A DNA stretch of 25,974 nt, taken from IMG/VR virus record IMGVR_UViG_3300019751_000010, positions 1 through 25,974 of that record; one strand, 5' to 3'. The stretch is from a virus. Under the pieces are notes generated by a model that was not told where the DNA came from, searched no databases, and saw only the letters and a program-made list of their open reading frames with translations. The position numbers and the translations under genes were made by a program. Below are positions 1-6,821 of this stretch, in pieces; the stretch's first letter is position 1; every line of letters begins with the position of its first letter.

Positions 1-179
1 CCCTTCTCGTTCTTCACGTACACCTTGAACTTCTTATTGGGGTTCTCAGATGTACGGATAGGGTCATTCAGTTTGACCTTCTTTCCTTGATATTCCGACT
101 CAGTTATTTCTAAGTCTTCGTAGAGATCATTGCATTCGCAATGTTCATCTATGGCTAGGTAATCGGTAAATTTTTTCAT
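1..179 (-). CDS. Phage protein with capsid-targeting-like N-terminus (partial, C-terminus beyond window)
   Basis: The start codon is ATG at 179-177, overlapping the stop of the upstream gene as ATGA; the frame runs open off the left edge, so only about 59 residues are visible. The N-terminus MKKFTDYLAIDE has the aromatic/aliphatic pattern followed by I-D-E seen on other genes of this block and resembles a T4 capsid-targeting sequence. Residues after about 36 (GKKVKLNDPIR, then KKFKVYVKNEKG) recall a small basic module seen in marine T4-like phage proteins, where a short conserved strand is followed by a K-F-x-V-Y-V strand. No function can be assigned. The first gene of the module likely co-transcribed from the late promoter near 6814 lies far upstream, so this gene is probably expressed late. 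The reading frame is secure because of the translational coupling; the role is inference. Confidence 0.75.
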   Translation of the reverse strand, partial: MKKFTDYLAIDEHCECNDLYEDLEITESEYQGKKVKLNDPIRTSENPNKKFKVYVKNEK

Positions 180-460
180 GTGATATATGTATTGAGTTCG
201 TAACGCTTATTGTCCAGATTAGTTACCTGTACTGCTAGCATCTTACGTTTCTCATCCTTTAATTTGAGAGTGAAACTGTTGGTCTTACCATTGGAAGGTT
301 TCCTAGGCCCCATTGCCACCTTTCTATCAATGTCATCGGTATCCACTTCAAAACCCCTTTTCTTTGCAAATGCGTATGCAGCTGCCATCGCAGCAGAATA
401 GGTTTTGTGATAGATTGGATAAGAGTCCTTCTTTTCCCTGAGTTGGTCGAATGTAATCAT
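176..460 (-). CDS. Small phage protein, late block
   Basis: A 94-residue protein starting at ATG 460 with a good ribosome binding site (GAGG, five bases before the ATG). It is mixed in charge, with a basic middle and no membrane segment or signal peptide. The start MITFDQLREKK resembles the other N-termini of this block: Phe at position 4 and a Leu-Arg-Glu that would fit a T4 gp21-type prohead protease site. It follows the preceding gene by two bases and its stop overlaps the next start (ATGA), so it belongs to the same late transcription unit. I do not recognise the family. It could be a minor head-internal protein or an unrelated accessory protein; only the N-terminal similarity supports the former. 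Confidence 0.8.
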   Translation of the reverse strand: MITFDQLREKKDSYPIYHKTYSAAMAAAYAFAKKRGFEVDTDDIDRKVAMGPRKPSNGKTNSFTLKLKDEKRKMLAVQVTNLDNKRYELNTYIT

Positions 461-462
461 GG

Positions 463-1368
463 TTACCTCTTCTTCATCATTTTGTAGGCCACATCCGCAA
501 GAGCAGGGATAGTCATTCCATCCATTCTCTTCTTGTTCTGATCGTTGACCTTATCGTAGATTTGAGTAATTGCGGATGCTGTAAACATATCTACCATAAC
601 ACCATTGACCTTCTTGGCCTGTTTGTTCTTTACTATATCACGTAGTTGATCCATATGTCCAGCCTTTTTTTCAACAATTCCATATGTCTCACACGGTGTC
701 TTACCACAACCACAGTTCTCTGCTTGTTCTTGCATCAAGCGTCCATTCTTGAACATTCCATGTTTCTTAAGAATTGACAAAACACCATCACGGGGATCGG
801 TGTCCATATTAGAAACATGTTTCTTCAATCCCATGAATGCCTTGTTCTGAACCATAGTAGATGAGTTTTTACCAATCTCTCTTACGTATGCGGCCGCCTT
901 TTCGAAATCTCTCTTGTCGATACCACCAGACTTCTTTGCGTAGTCGGATAGTGCCTTGGATGTCTTGAAGAAATCAATTGCTTCATTGACTTCTGGTTTC
1001 TCGTGGGTATAACCCATCTTGTCATACTTGACATGATCGGCATACTTATTTGCTTTGAAACCCTTACCCGTCTTCGGGTCATACATCATGTGAGGTTTGA
1101 AATCATCCTCAGACGCACATTCCTTTTGTTCTTTCTCTTTCTTGGAGATTGCAATCGCAGCTTGTTGAGCAGGAGATACTGCTTCATTTACTCTTTTGAG
1201 TACTGCTTTAACCTGTGGGTGATCAGAGAGACCTTTCTTAATCTTCTCAATAGCTTGACTCGCACCAGTCATATTGCCACCCTTGTAGCGTTTGTCTGTT
1301 GCAATACCAATAGCCATTTTGATTTCTTTTGGCGTGAATCTCTTCTCACGCAAATCTTTTAATTTCAT
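463..1368 (-). CDS. Putative virion-associated protein, late block
   Basis: A 301-residue, lysine-rich protein. The start is ATG at 1368, overlapping the preceding TAA by one base (TAATG), with AAGGA nine bases upstream. It begins MKLKDLREKR, again with a Leu-x-Glu near residue 8. Apparent modules include an SPAQQAAIAISKKEK segment at about residues 65-79, a helical basic region around 130-210, a Cys-containing CGCGKTPC segment near 220 and a C-terminal helical domain (VDMFTASAITQIYDKVND, about 255-272). I recognise the first and last modules as ones that recur in predicted structural proteins of marine T4-like phages, but no biochemical role is known to me. The Cys-Gly-Cys-Gly-x3-Cys cluster could bind a metal. 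Role in or on the particle is inference from these modules, the late promoter and the neighbours. Confidence 0.8.
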   Translation of the reverse strand: MKLKDLREKRFTPKEIKMAIGIATDKRYKGGNMTGASQAIEKIKKGLSDHPQVKAVLKRVNEAVSPAQQAAIAISKKEKEQKECASEDDFKPHMMYDPKTGKGFKANKYADHVKYDKMGYTHEKPEVNEAIDFFKTSKALSDYAKKSGGIDKRDFEKAAAYVREIGKNSSTMVQNKAFMGLKKHVSNMDTDPRDGVLSILKKHGMFKNGRLMQEQAENCGCGKTPCETYGIVEKKAGHMDQLRDIVKNKQAKKVNGVMVDMFTASAITQIYDKVNDQNKKRMDGMTIPALADVAYKMMKKR

Positions 1369-1616
1369 TACGCTAAGTCCTTATCGTGGTTTAACCCACC
1401 TTTTTTCTTTTTTACTATGAAGGCGTTGACACGTGCATATCCCCATTGCTGAGGGGTAGTGCCTGGCCTATGACCAGTCTTCCAAGCTGCAACACCACGA
1501 TTATAAACCTTTCTTAAAGTAGCTACGGAGATACCAGATTTCTTTGCTTTCGCAGCAAGTCCGTCTGGGCCTTCTCCCAAGTCACCTAAACTGTCCCAAA
1601 GAGAATACCGTTTCAT
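1368..1616 (-). CDS. Small conserved phage protein (DUF5824-like)
   Basis: An 82-residue protein. The core at about residues 26-66, with GISVATLRKVYNRG, then AAWKTGHRPGTTPQQWGYARV, is a pattern I recognise from many T4-like phage proteins, often as an appended domain (DUF5824-like, from memory). Here it stands nearly alone behind a short N-terminus with an L-G-E-G at 14-17. The start ATG overlaps the preceding stop (ATGA) and its own stop overlaps the next start (TAATG), so it is translated in tandem with both. The invariant-looking R-P-G-T-T and Q-W-x-Y-A-R-V residues suggest a small folded, possibly nucleic-acid-binding unit, but the function is unknown. Confidence 0.8.
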   Translation of the reverse strand: MKRYSLWDSLGDLGEGPDGLAAKAKKSGISVATLRKVYNRGVAAWKTGHRPGTTPQQWGYARVNAFIVKKKKGGLNHDKDLA

Positions 1617-3106
1617 TCCGTTTCCCGATTTTTAACTTTAGCACGAGCAAGTCTTGCACGATCCAAGATTCTATCGTGTCTTTTTTTGTCTTGTTCTTTT
1701 TCTCTGTTGATATCATTACGAGCGGATTTTACTGGATCGGTCTCTTCATATGCCTCACCACGTACCACACCACCCAATGCTTTGATATCCAACTTCAAAC
1801 CGTGTTTACGGATAAGTTGTTGTGCGTAGTACTCAGGGCCATGTCTACCCTTGTCCGCTTTCATTTGTTTGCGAATATAGTCCGCAACTTGTTGATACTG
1901 TTTTTTCTTAATGGTCTTTGCTGCCCAACGAGATATCATCTGAGGTGTGGTCTCTGCCTTGAGACACATCTCAAAAGTAATTTCAAGTTCTTCAGGTACG
2001 CAATCAGGAACAGTCTTGTTCCCCTTCTTCTTCATACCAACCTGTTTGAATCCATCCCAACAGTCTTCATCATACATGTCTTTGAACTGTTTAGTGTACT
2101 TGGATGGTTTAGTCTTTGCGGTCTTATCGCCAGGCGCAGGCTTGTATGCGGATGCGTCATCATCATCCTTCTTGCCGTGCTTCTTAAAATGTGCGTCTCG
2201 TTTTGCCTTGGTAGACTTCTTTAGTCCGGCGTGATACCTTGCGGGTTGTGTGCCTTCTCTATCTTTGATATCAGGGTCTTGTCGTTCAACGAGTTCGATT
2301 GCATCCAACCATTTGCGTAGTCGAGTGCCATCTGGGCGTTCGACGATAACGTAATTTGATCCGAGCATTGAGACCGTGGCCACTTCTTCGCTTTCTTTAA
2401 TAACAACAGAATCTCCAATTTCATAGAGTTTACCCTGTACATATTTTTCTCTTGTTTCAGAAACAGGCGTCAGTTCAATATGATTCTTGAATGAGTGCTC
2501 TTCCTTGAGACCCATCCCTTTACGGACATCATTGAACAACTTCCTTGCATCTCTGTCCGACATAGACTTAGGCACACCTTGTGCGAAAGTCACGAAGTCA
2601 TTGTTCTGTGCGTTTGCACGTTGCTTAGATGCGGACATACCTTCCACACCCTCAGCATCCGGATCACGTTTACCAGCGGATACTACACGAATAGTTTCGA
2701 AGTTATAAAACCCGTGACGAGCTTTCTTACCATTGTACTTAGACAACAGGACATCAAACTCACGTACACGGTCATCCCCGACAACCATTGTTACTTTTTT
2801 ATACCCTTGGTCATACAACCGTGATGCGACATCAAATACATTCTTGACGTTCTTGTCGATCATCACACTACGTGCATGTTTTGGAAACATCTTACGCACG
2901 TGTTTAACCTTGTCTGAATATGACAAAGGGTCTTTCTTGGGGTTTGATACTTGGGACAAATAGACTTTGTAGTCTGCACCACCAGATTTGGAGGCAAGTG
3001 TGTTCATTACTTTACCGTGGCCGATAGTAGGTGGGTTCATTCTACCAAAGGTAAAATAAACTTCCTTTTCTTCTTCGGTTAGGTACTGTGAAAAATTCTT
3101 AATCAT
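1613..3106 (-). CDS. Nucleotidyltransferase (NMNAT/cytidylyltransferase-like) with virion-type C-terminal modules
   Basis: A 497-residue multidomain protein. I chose ATG 3106 over an in-frame GTG at 3124 because it gives MIKNFSQYLTE, matching the N-terminal pattern of this block, and an 8-base overlap with the preceding stop. Residues about 15-170 are an HxGH-type nucleotidyltransferase: F20-GRMNPPTIGH30 (here T-x-G-H), VVGDDRVREF near 108-117, and MSASKQR near 157-163 at the place of the ISxTxxR signature. This fold transfers a nucleotide to phosphate-containing substrates such as NMN; the true substrate is unknown. The remaining two thirds include a conserved-looking ARYHAGLKKSTKAKRDAHF segment, a D-C-W-D-G-F-K Cys/Trp segment and a helical basic C-terminus that I associate with predicted particle proteins of marine T4-like phages. 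A head-packaged enzyme is inferred. Confidence 0.85.
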   Translation of the reverse strand: MIKNFSQYLTEEEKEVYFTFGRMNPPTIGHGKVMNTLASKSGGADYKVYLSQVSNPKKDPLSYSDKVKHVRKMFPKHARSVMIDKNVKNVFDVASRLYDQGYKKVTMVVGDDRVREFDVLLSKYNGKKARHGFYNFETIRVVSAGKRDPDAEGVEGMSASKQRANAQNNDFVTFAQGVPKSMSDRDARKLFNDVRKGMGLKEEHSFKNHIELTPVSETREKYVQGKLYEIGDSVVIKESEEVATVSMLGSNYVIVERPDGTRLRKWLDAIELVERQDPDIKDREGTQPARYHAGLKKSTKAKRDAHFKKHGKKDDDDASAYKPAPGDKTAKTKPSKYTKQFKDMYDEDCWDGFKQVGMKKKGNKTVPDCVPEELEITFEMCLKAETTPQMISRWAAKTIKKKQYQQVADYIRKQMKADKGRHGPEYYAQQLIRKHGLKLDIKALGGVVRGEAYEETDPVKSARNDINREKEQDKKRHDRILDRARLARAKVKNRETE

Positions 3107-3551
3107 CTTTATTCTGTCCGCCACGCTTTCGGTCTTTTTCCATTTTGCGTACTTTAGGTAACAGTTTACGAGCTACCTTATCAATTTTAGGACGCATTTT
3201 ATCTAGGCGTTTCTCTATCTCCTGTCTACGAGCAAATGAGAGTTTACCTTTATCCGCACCCTTAGTCAACTTTTTGAAGAACATAGTACGTGCTTGTTTT
3301 TGTGCACGTTTCTTAAGTTTGTCCATATCGGCAAATTTACGTGCAGCTCTTTTACGCCCCATGGCGATCTTAGCTTTATTCTTCTTAAGTGATCGTGCGA
3401 GTTTTCGACGGGCAGCAAAGTCTAACGCCTCGCCAGTGTTACCTGTTGGGATGTCCAGTTTTCTTTTCTTGGATTGTTTTGCAAGCTGATCATCACCCGA
3501 CTGAGTGTAATCTACGCTTACAAAATCTTTAAATCGTAACGGTTTAGCCAT
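3099..3551 (-). CDS. Highly basic phage protein, possible DNA-binding internal head protein
   Basis: A 150-residue protein with extreme Lys/Arg content: from residue 45 on it is almost entirely basic helix, with runs such as RKLARSLKKNKAKIAMGRKR and LLPKVRKMEKDRKRGG. No Cys, no signal peptide, no membrane segment. The N-terminus MAKPLRFKDFVSVD has the aromatic spacing of its neighbours but lacks a clear Leu-x-Glu. It lies between the ligase-fold candidate and the nucleotidyltransferase, with short spacing on both sides. Similar basic proteins occur in this position in other T4-like marine phages as far as I recall, unnamed. Charge and context suggest binding to DNA in the head or to RNA; this is inference. 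A ribosomal-protein-like or histone-like role cannot be excluded. Confidence 0.8.
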   Translation of the reverse strand: MAKPLRFKDFVSVDYTQSGDDQLAKQSKKRKLDIPTGNTGEALDFAARRKLARSLKKNKAKIAMGRKRAARKFADMDKLKKRAQKQARTMFFKKLTKGADKGKLSFARRQEIEKRLDKMRPKIDKVARKLLPKVRKMEKDRKRGGQNKDD

Positions 3552-3552
3552 T

Positions 3553-4773
3553 CTAGTTTCTCGTTGGTTTATCCCATCCTTTCAAAATATCTGGTGAAAA
3601 GTTGTTGTATGAAAACTCCATACGATCAACAAGTTTCACTGCGTCACCACCAAGTTTATCGATTGCAACGTAACCTTCTTCTCCGGTTACTTTATACCCC
3701 TGTTTTGTCTTAACAAAAGTATCAATCTTCTTTAAACTATCAAGTTTATTTATAAGTTTTAACTTCGCAAGTACGATACTTTTTTGCAAATCAAACATAT
3801 TAACCAGAGACTTACGGTTCTTGGGTGAGAAGAATTCTAGGATTTCGTCTCGTTTTGCGTACTGTGTTGCCTTACCCCTTTCAGTAGAACGTTTGTCAGC
3901 CTCTTTCTGGAACTTATCGTTGATCCACTTGATCAACCCTCTTACGTGCAGATTAGTGTCACCAATCACTTGATTTTGCCGCACAAAAGTGTTGTTGTAC
4001 TGTTCGATCAGTTGTGCAATGTGTTGTTTTGATCCTAACTCACGAAGGGTCGATCCGGCAATCTTATTGAACAATCTGCCTGCGGTACTTAGGTATCCGT
4101 TAACTTCTTCGGTGTCACTCGCAGACATGGTTGCCTTGGTAACATCTCGTAACATCGCATCCTGAGACCAGACTGTAGTAGACTTCTTGAACTTGGACAC
4201 GTCCACACCATAGGACGCCTTCATGGATTCGAAGTCATTACCCGTGTAGGTGGTGTGCCATACAATACCGATCTTCGCTTTCAGAATATCAGAAGCCATT
4301 TTAACGGGAACAGCATATACAATAGTATTAGGATGAAACGTAACATAGGACTCTCCGTCTATTTTCTTTCTCTGTAGATCGCCAGGCCCAAACAGGAAGT
4401 CACCCTGAATGACACCCTTGATTCCTAATGCGGGTAGGTGTTGCAATGCAGCCTTCATCTTGTCTGCGAGGTCACCAGACATGTCCGCATCGATCTCTGC
4501 ATCTGTCTTGTAGACCTTGGGACTCTTCGCAAAGATACCTTTCTTAGCGACAAAGAACTTACCGTCTCGTGGGTCTTGACCACAGAAGATTGCAGGCGCA
4601 CCGTCCCACTTAACAGAAACTTTACCCTCGTGTTTACCTGACAACATGTCACGTAACTCACGCAAGGCAAGGATTGCTTCTCGTGTACCCTTGACACCCC
4701 CATAGAGAACCTTGTCCTCAATATGGGTCATGTGAGTGTTTTTCTGTTCTGTGATAAACTCTGCGAAATTCAT
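3553..4773 (-). CDS. Putative ligase-fold (KxDG) nucleotidyltransferase with capsid-targeting-like N-terminus
   Basis: A 406-residue protein starting MNFAEFITEQ, very like the T4 internal-protein targeting sequence (…QEFIxE). A segment VSVKWDGAPAIFCG at 52-65 matches motif I of covalent nucleotidyltransferases (ligase/capping family), with K55 as candidate adenylated lysine, followed by FFVAKKGIF. Further along, VIQGDFLFG (121-129) resembles motif III, EEGYVAID (365-372) motif IV (EGYV) and AVKLVDR (378-384) motif V. A long helical insert (about 205-350) separates III from IV. DNA and RNA ligases have the motifs in this order, so a polynucleotide ligase-like role is plausible, but the A-P instead of the usual R after KxDG is unusual and activity is unproven. 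I recall such proteins as an unnamed phage family (DUF6267-like). The start overlaps the preceding stop (TAATG). Confidence 0.85.
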   Translation of the reverse strand: MNFAEFITEQKNTHMTHIEDKVLYGGVKGTREAILALRELRDMLSGKHEGKVSVKWDGAPAIFCGQDPRDGKFFVAKKGIFAKSPKVYKTDAEIDADMSGDLADKMKAALQHLPALGIKGVIQGDFLFGPGDLQRKKIDGESYVTFHPNTIVYAVPVKMASDILKAKIGIVWHTTYTGNDFESMKASYGVDVSKFKKSTTVWSQDAMLRDVTKATMSASDTEEVNGYLSTAGRLFNKIAGSTLRELGSKQHIAQLIEQYNNTFVRQNQVIGDTNLHVRGLIKWINDKFQKEADKRSTERGKATQYAKRDEILEFFSPKNRKSLVNMFDLQKSIVLAKLKLINKLDSLKKIDTFVKTKQGYKVTGEEGYVAIDKLGGDAVKLVDRMEFSYNNFSPDILKGWDKPTRN

Positions 4774-5621
4774 TAATTATCTACCAGTATAATATCAAAA
4801 GAAGATGAAATAACTGAACCAGTGTCACCAGTTCCTCTCACTTCAATATCAGTTTTTTCTGGAAAGCGCAAAGGAACTGAATAATTCTGAGTAGTATACC
4901 CACCTACGATATCCATAATATCCTTTGATCTAAATGGTGCGCCACCATCTAATTCTCTTGCCAACAAAGTAACTGTGACAGCATTATTCATTGGTGCTAC
5001 GCCGACGTTCCAAGTAGTAAGATAACCAGTCTTTCCAGCCGGTATTGTATAAAGTGCAAGTTGAGTTTGACCTAAACCTGTAGTTTGCCCGCTACCAATA
5101 ACGCCAATATCAGCAAGAACTGTACCGCCTCCAGACGCTGCGGTGGATATAAGAATATTATCATCATTTGCCGCTAACGCCCCAGCGGTCGCAACAAATG
5201 CTCTATAAACTCTTAGGAATGAAGCAGTAGAAGCTGCACCATTTACAGTAATCGTTTCTTCAATTAGATTGAAATCATTATCTAAACCTTGAACAGTAAT
5301 CGTGTGAGCACCATCGTTGCCAGGGCCATCGTCACTGCTTGCGCTATATGCATAAATTGTACTATCAGAACCAACATCAAGATAACTATAAAGTCCTCCG
5401 TGCATCCAAATAGTTTCTGGTATGTTTCCTACATTTGGATTTCTACCAAACTTATGTATTGCACTATACCCATCAACGAGTCCACCTGCAATAGGGATAT
5501 TGGAAGCAGAACCAAACGAGTTGATAATGTTTCCATCCTTATCAGCCAACAACATGATTTCATGTAAGTCACTGTTTGATGCGTTGTGATGTGCGTTTCT
5601 GTTTACCGAGTACTGTGCCAT
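4773..5621 (-). CDS. Beta-rich virion structural protein candidate
   Basis: A 282-residue protein rich in Gly, Ser, Thr, Asn and Ala with alternating beta-strand pattern and no Cys, signal or membrane segment. Segments such as GLVDGYSAIHKFGRNP, NIPETIWMHGG, and a T-I-T-V-Q-G-L-D-N-D-F-N-L-I-E-E-T pattern followed by V-Y-R-A-F are familiar to me from abundant, unnamed structural proteins of marine phages. Unlike its neighbours it lacks a Leu-x-Glu N-terminus, so it probably assembles on the outside of the particle (decoration, neck or tail component) rather than inside. It begins at ATG 5621 after an AAAGG ribosome binding site. The exact position in the virion cannot be told; no tail-fibre or baseplate signature is visible. 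Confidence 0.8.
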   Translation of the reverse strand: MAQYSVNRNAHHNASNSDLHEIMLLADKDGNIINSFGSASNIPIAGGLVDGYSAIHKFGRNPNVGNIPETIWMHGGLYSYLDVGSDSTIYAYSASSDDGPGNDGAHTITVQGLDNDFNLIEETITVNGAASTASFLRVYRAFVATAGALAANDDNILISTAASGGGTVLADIGVIGSGQTTGLGQTQLALYTIPAGKTGYLTTWNVGVAPMNNAVTVTLLARELDGGAPFRSKDIMDIVGGYTTQNYSVPLRFPEKTDIEVRGTGDTGSVISSSFDIILVDN

Positions 5622-5622
5622 G

Positions 5623-5679
5623 TTACGTTACCTTTAAGTGAACTGCTGATAGGGGAGATTGGGATTTTGCGAAATTCAT
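5623..5679 (-). CDS. Possible 18-codon leader or gene remnant
   Basis: The 57 bases between two genes contain an open frame that starts with ATG overlapping the upstream TAA (TAATG) and stops one base before the next ATG. It begins MNFAK, the same first four residues as the ligase-fold candidate (MNFAEFITE), and then diverges. It may be the decapitated start of a lost gene, a translational coupling peptide carrying the next ribosome binding site, or chance. No other evidence of expression. Confidence 0.25.
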   Translation of the reverse strand: MNFAKSQSPLSAVHLKVT

Positions 5680-6776
5680 TAGGTTGCCTTCGTATTCGGT
5701 TTGTAATCACACATGATATGTGATGGGTAGAGACCACCCTGTTTGTTACGAATATTAAATTTGAATATGTAGAGCGGGGTGACAACTTCTATGTCAATTC
5801 TTTTTGCTTCACCTTTCTTGGGATAGAGAATCTTGATCGACTTGATTGTAGAAGCCTTTCTCATACGTGCTCTAGTCATCTCATAGAACTCTACCTTCTT
5901 ACCTTTACGGTGTACCATCCAGTATCCCATACCGATACCCGTAATCAGAAGTCTTTGTAGTGCACGTTTGTTTGCTTTTGTTGGAATGACAACATCTTTT
6001 TTACCACGAGTAGCCGCCTTTTTAGGATCGTACTTGGTAAACGTTTCGATGAATCTATCATGATCGATGCCGAACATGTTTAATAGTTTCTTAGCATCAG
6101 TGTGTGTGATCTTGCCACTCTCAAACTGATCGTCGGTAAAGATGGTGCGGACACCCGCATTGAAAAATGTTACTGTACCACCAAATTTGGCAGACAGATA
6201 GTATGTACCTTTGTCGGTAGTAACTGTTACGTCTGTTACTTTGTGACCAATGTTCAGTTCACGTGAACCGATAACTGCACTGACATCTCCGAACACTAAG
6301 GGCCTTTTGGTGTTCGCTGTACCGTCTAGCTTGACTTCGATAAAAGATGCATCCTTCAGAAACGCATCGTGCATTTTCTTTATCATATTAGGGAACTTGA
6401 AATCCCCATCTAGACCGGCTTCTTTATACTTAATTAGGTCAGTCACAATCTGACCTTCGAATGCAAACCCTTGTGAGTTTACACCAGTGCCTCCACGAGA
6501 ACCATTTCCCGCACTAAGTTTGAAACCATATTCAGAACCAAGGGCCGGTAGATTTAGATCAACTGCAACGGATCGTGCAATCTTAAGACCTTTCTCTTTA
6601 GGATTTTTGGACAATGCAATGGGATCAGCCATACCAGTCTGTTGAGTGATATATGCGTAGAGTGTCTTGAGGTTTTCCCTCTTCTCATCTGATAGATGAT
6701 CTAAGTCATCTACCTCTGATTGAGATTTTGGAATTATGTCATATGCTTCTGACACATACGATCCGAACTTCAACAT
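5679..6776 (-). CDS. Late phage protein with capsid-targeting-like N-terminus, possible nuclease
   Basis: A 365-residue protein, first gene after the late promoter at 6814-6821. The start MLKFGSYVSEA has an ideal Val-Ser-Glu followed by Ala for a T4 gp21-type cleavage. The middle (about 85-210) contains conserved-looking pieces: FAFEGQIVTDL with E107, SFIEVKLDG with E147-x-K149, FGDVSAVIG with D164, and YYLSAKFGGTVTFFN with K197. The order acidic helix, D, strand with x-x-K is reminiscent of PD-(D/E)XK nucleases, but the usual acidic residue before the last Lys is Ser-Ala here, so this is only a suggestion. The C-terminus is basic, ending in a GGLYPSHIMCDY motif that I have seen in phage proteins of unknown function. 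No signal peptide. Confidence 0.8.
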   Translation of the reverse strand: MLKFGSYVSEAYDIIPKSQSEVDDLDHLSDEKRENLKTLYAYITQQTGMADPIALSKNPKEKGLKIARSVAVDLNLPALGSEYGFKLSAGNGSRGGTGVNSQGFAFEGQIVTDLIKYKEAGLDGDFKFPNMIKKMHDAFLKDASFIEVKLDGTANTKRPLVFGDVSAVIGSRELNIGHKVTDVTVTTDKGTYYLSAKFGGTVTFFNAGVRTIFTDDQFESGKITHTDAKKLLNMFGIDHDRFIETFTKYDPKKAATRGKKDVVIPTKANKRALQRLLITGIGMGYWMVHRKGKKVEFYEMTRARMRKASTIKSIKILYPKKGEAKRIDIEVVTPLYIFKFNIRNKQGGLYPSHIMCDYKPNTKAT

Positions 6777-6801
6777 AGTGTTATTCCCATAAGTCTTGGT
6801 G

Positions 6802-6821
6802 ATTATACCATACTATTTATA
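6802..6821 (-). promoter_or_regulatory. T4-type late promoter plus extended -10
   Basis: On the minus strand TATAAATA (6821-6814) is the exact T4 late promoter octamer, 38 bases before the start of the first gene of the particle-type block and overlapping the stop codon of the exonuclease gene. Seven bases from its start point region lies TGGTATAAT (6810-6802), a perfect extended -10 for sigma70. Both would direct transcription toward lower coordinates. This suggests late expression of 6776-1, with possible additional host-polymerase expression. Confidence 0.65.

Noticed and set aside
1544-2224. Long plus-strand open frame of 226 codons
   Set aside because: It lies opposite the well-supported nucleotidyltransferase gene, encodes an improbable Cys/Phe/Leu-rich product and has no ribosome site; it is a shadow.
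3747-3754. A third TATAAATA on the minus strand
   Set aside because: It is inside the ligase-fold candidate gene, about 195 bases before the next start and in coding sequence; an internal promoter is possible but chance is as likely in AT-rich coding DNA.
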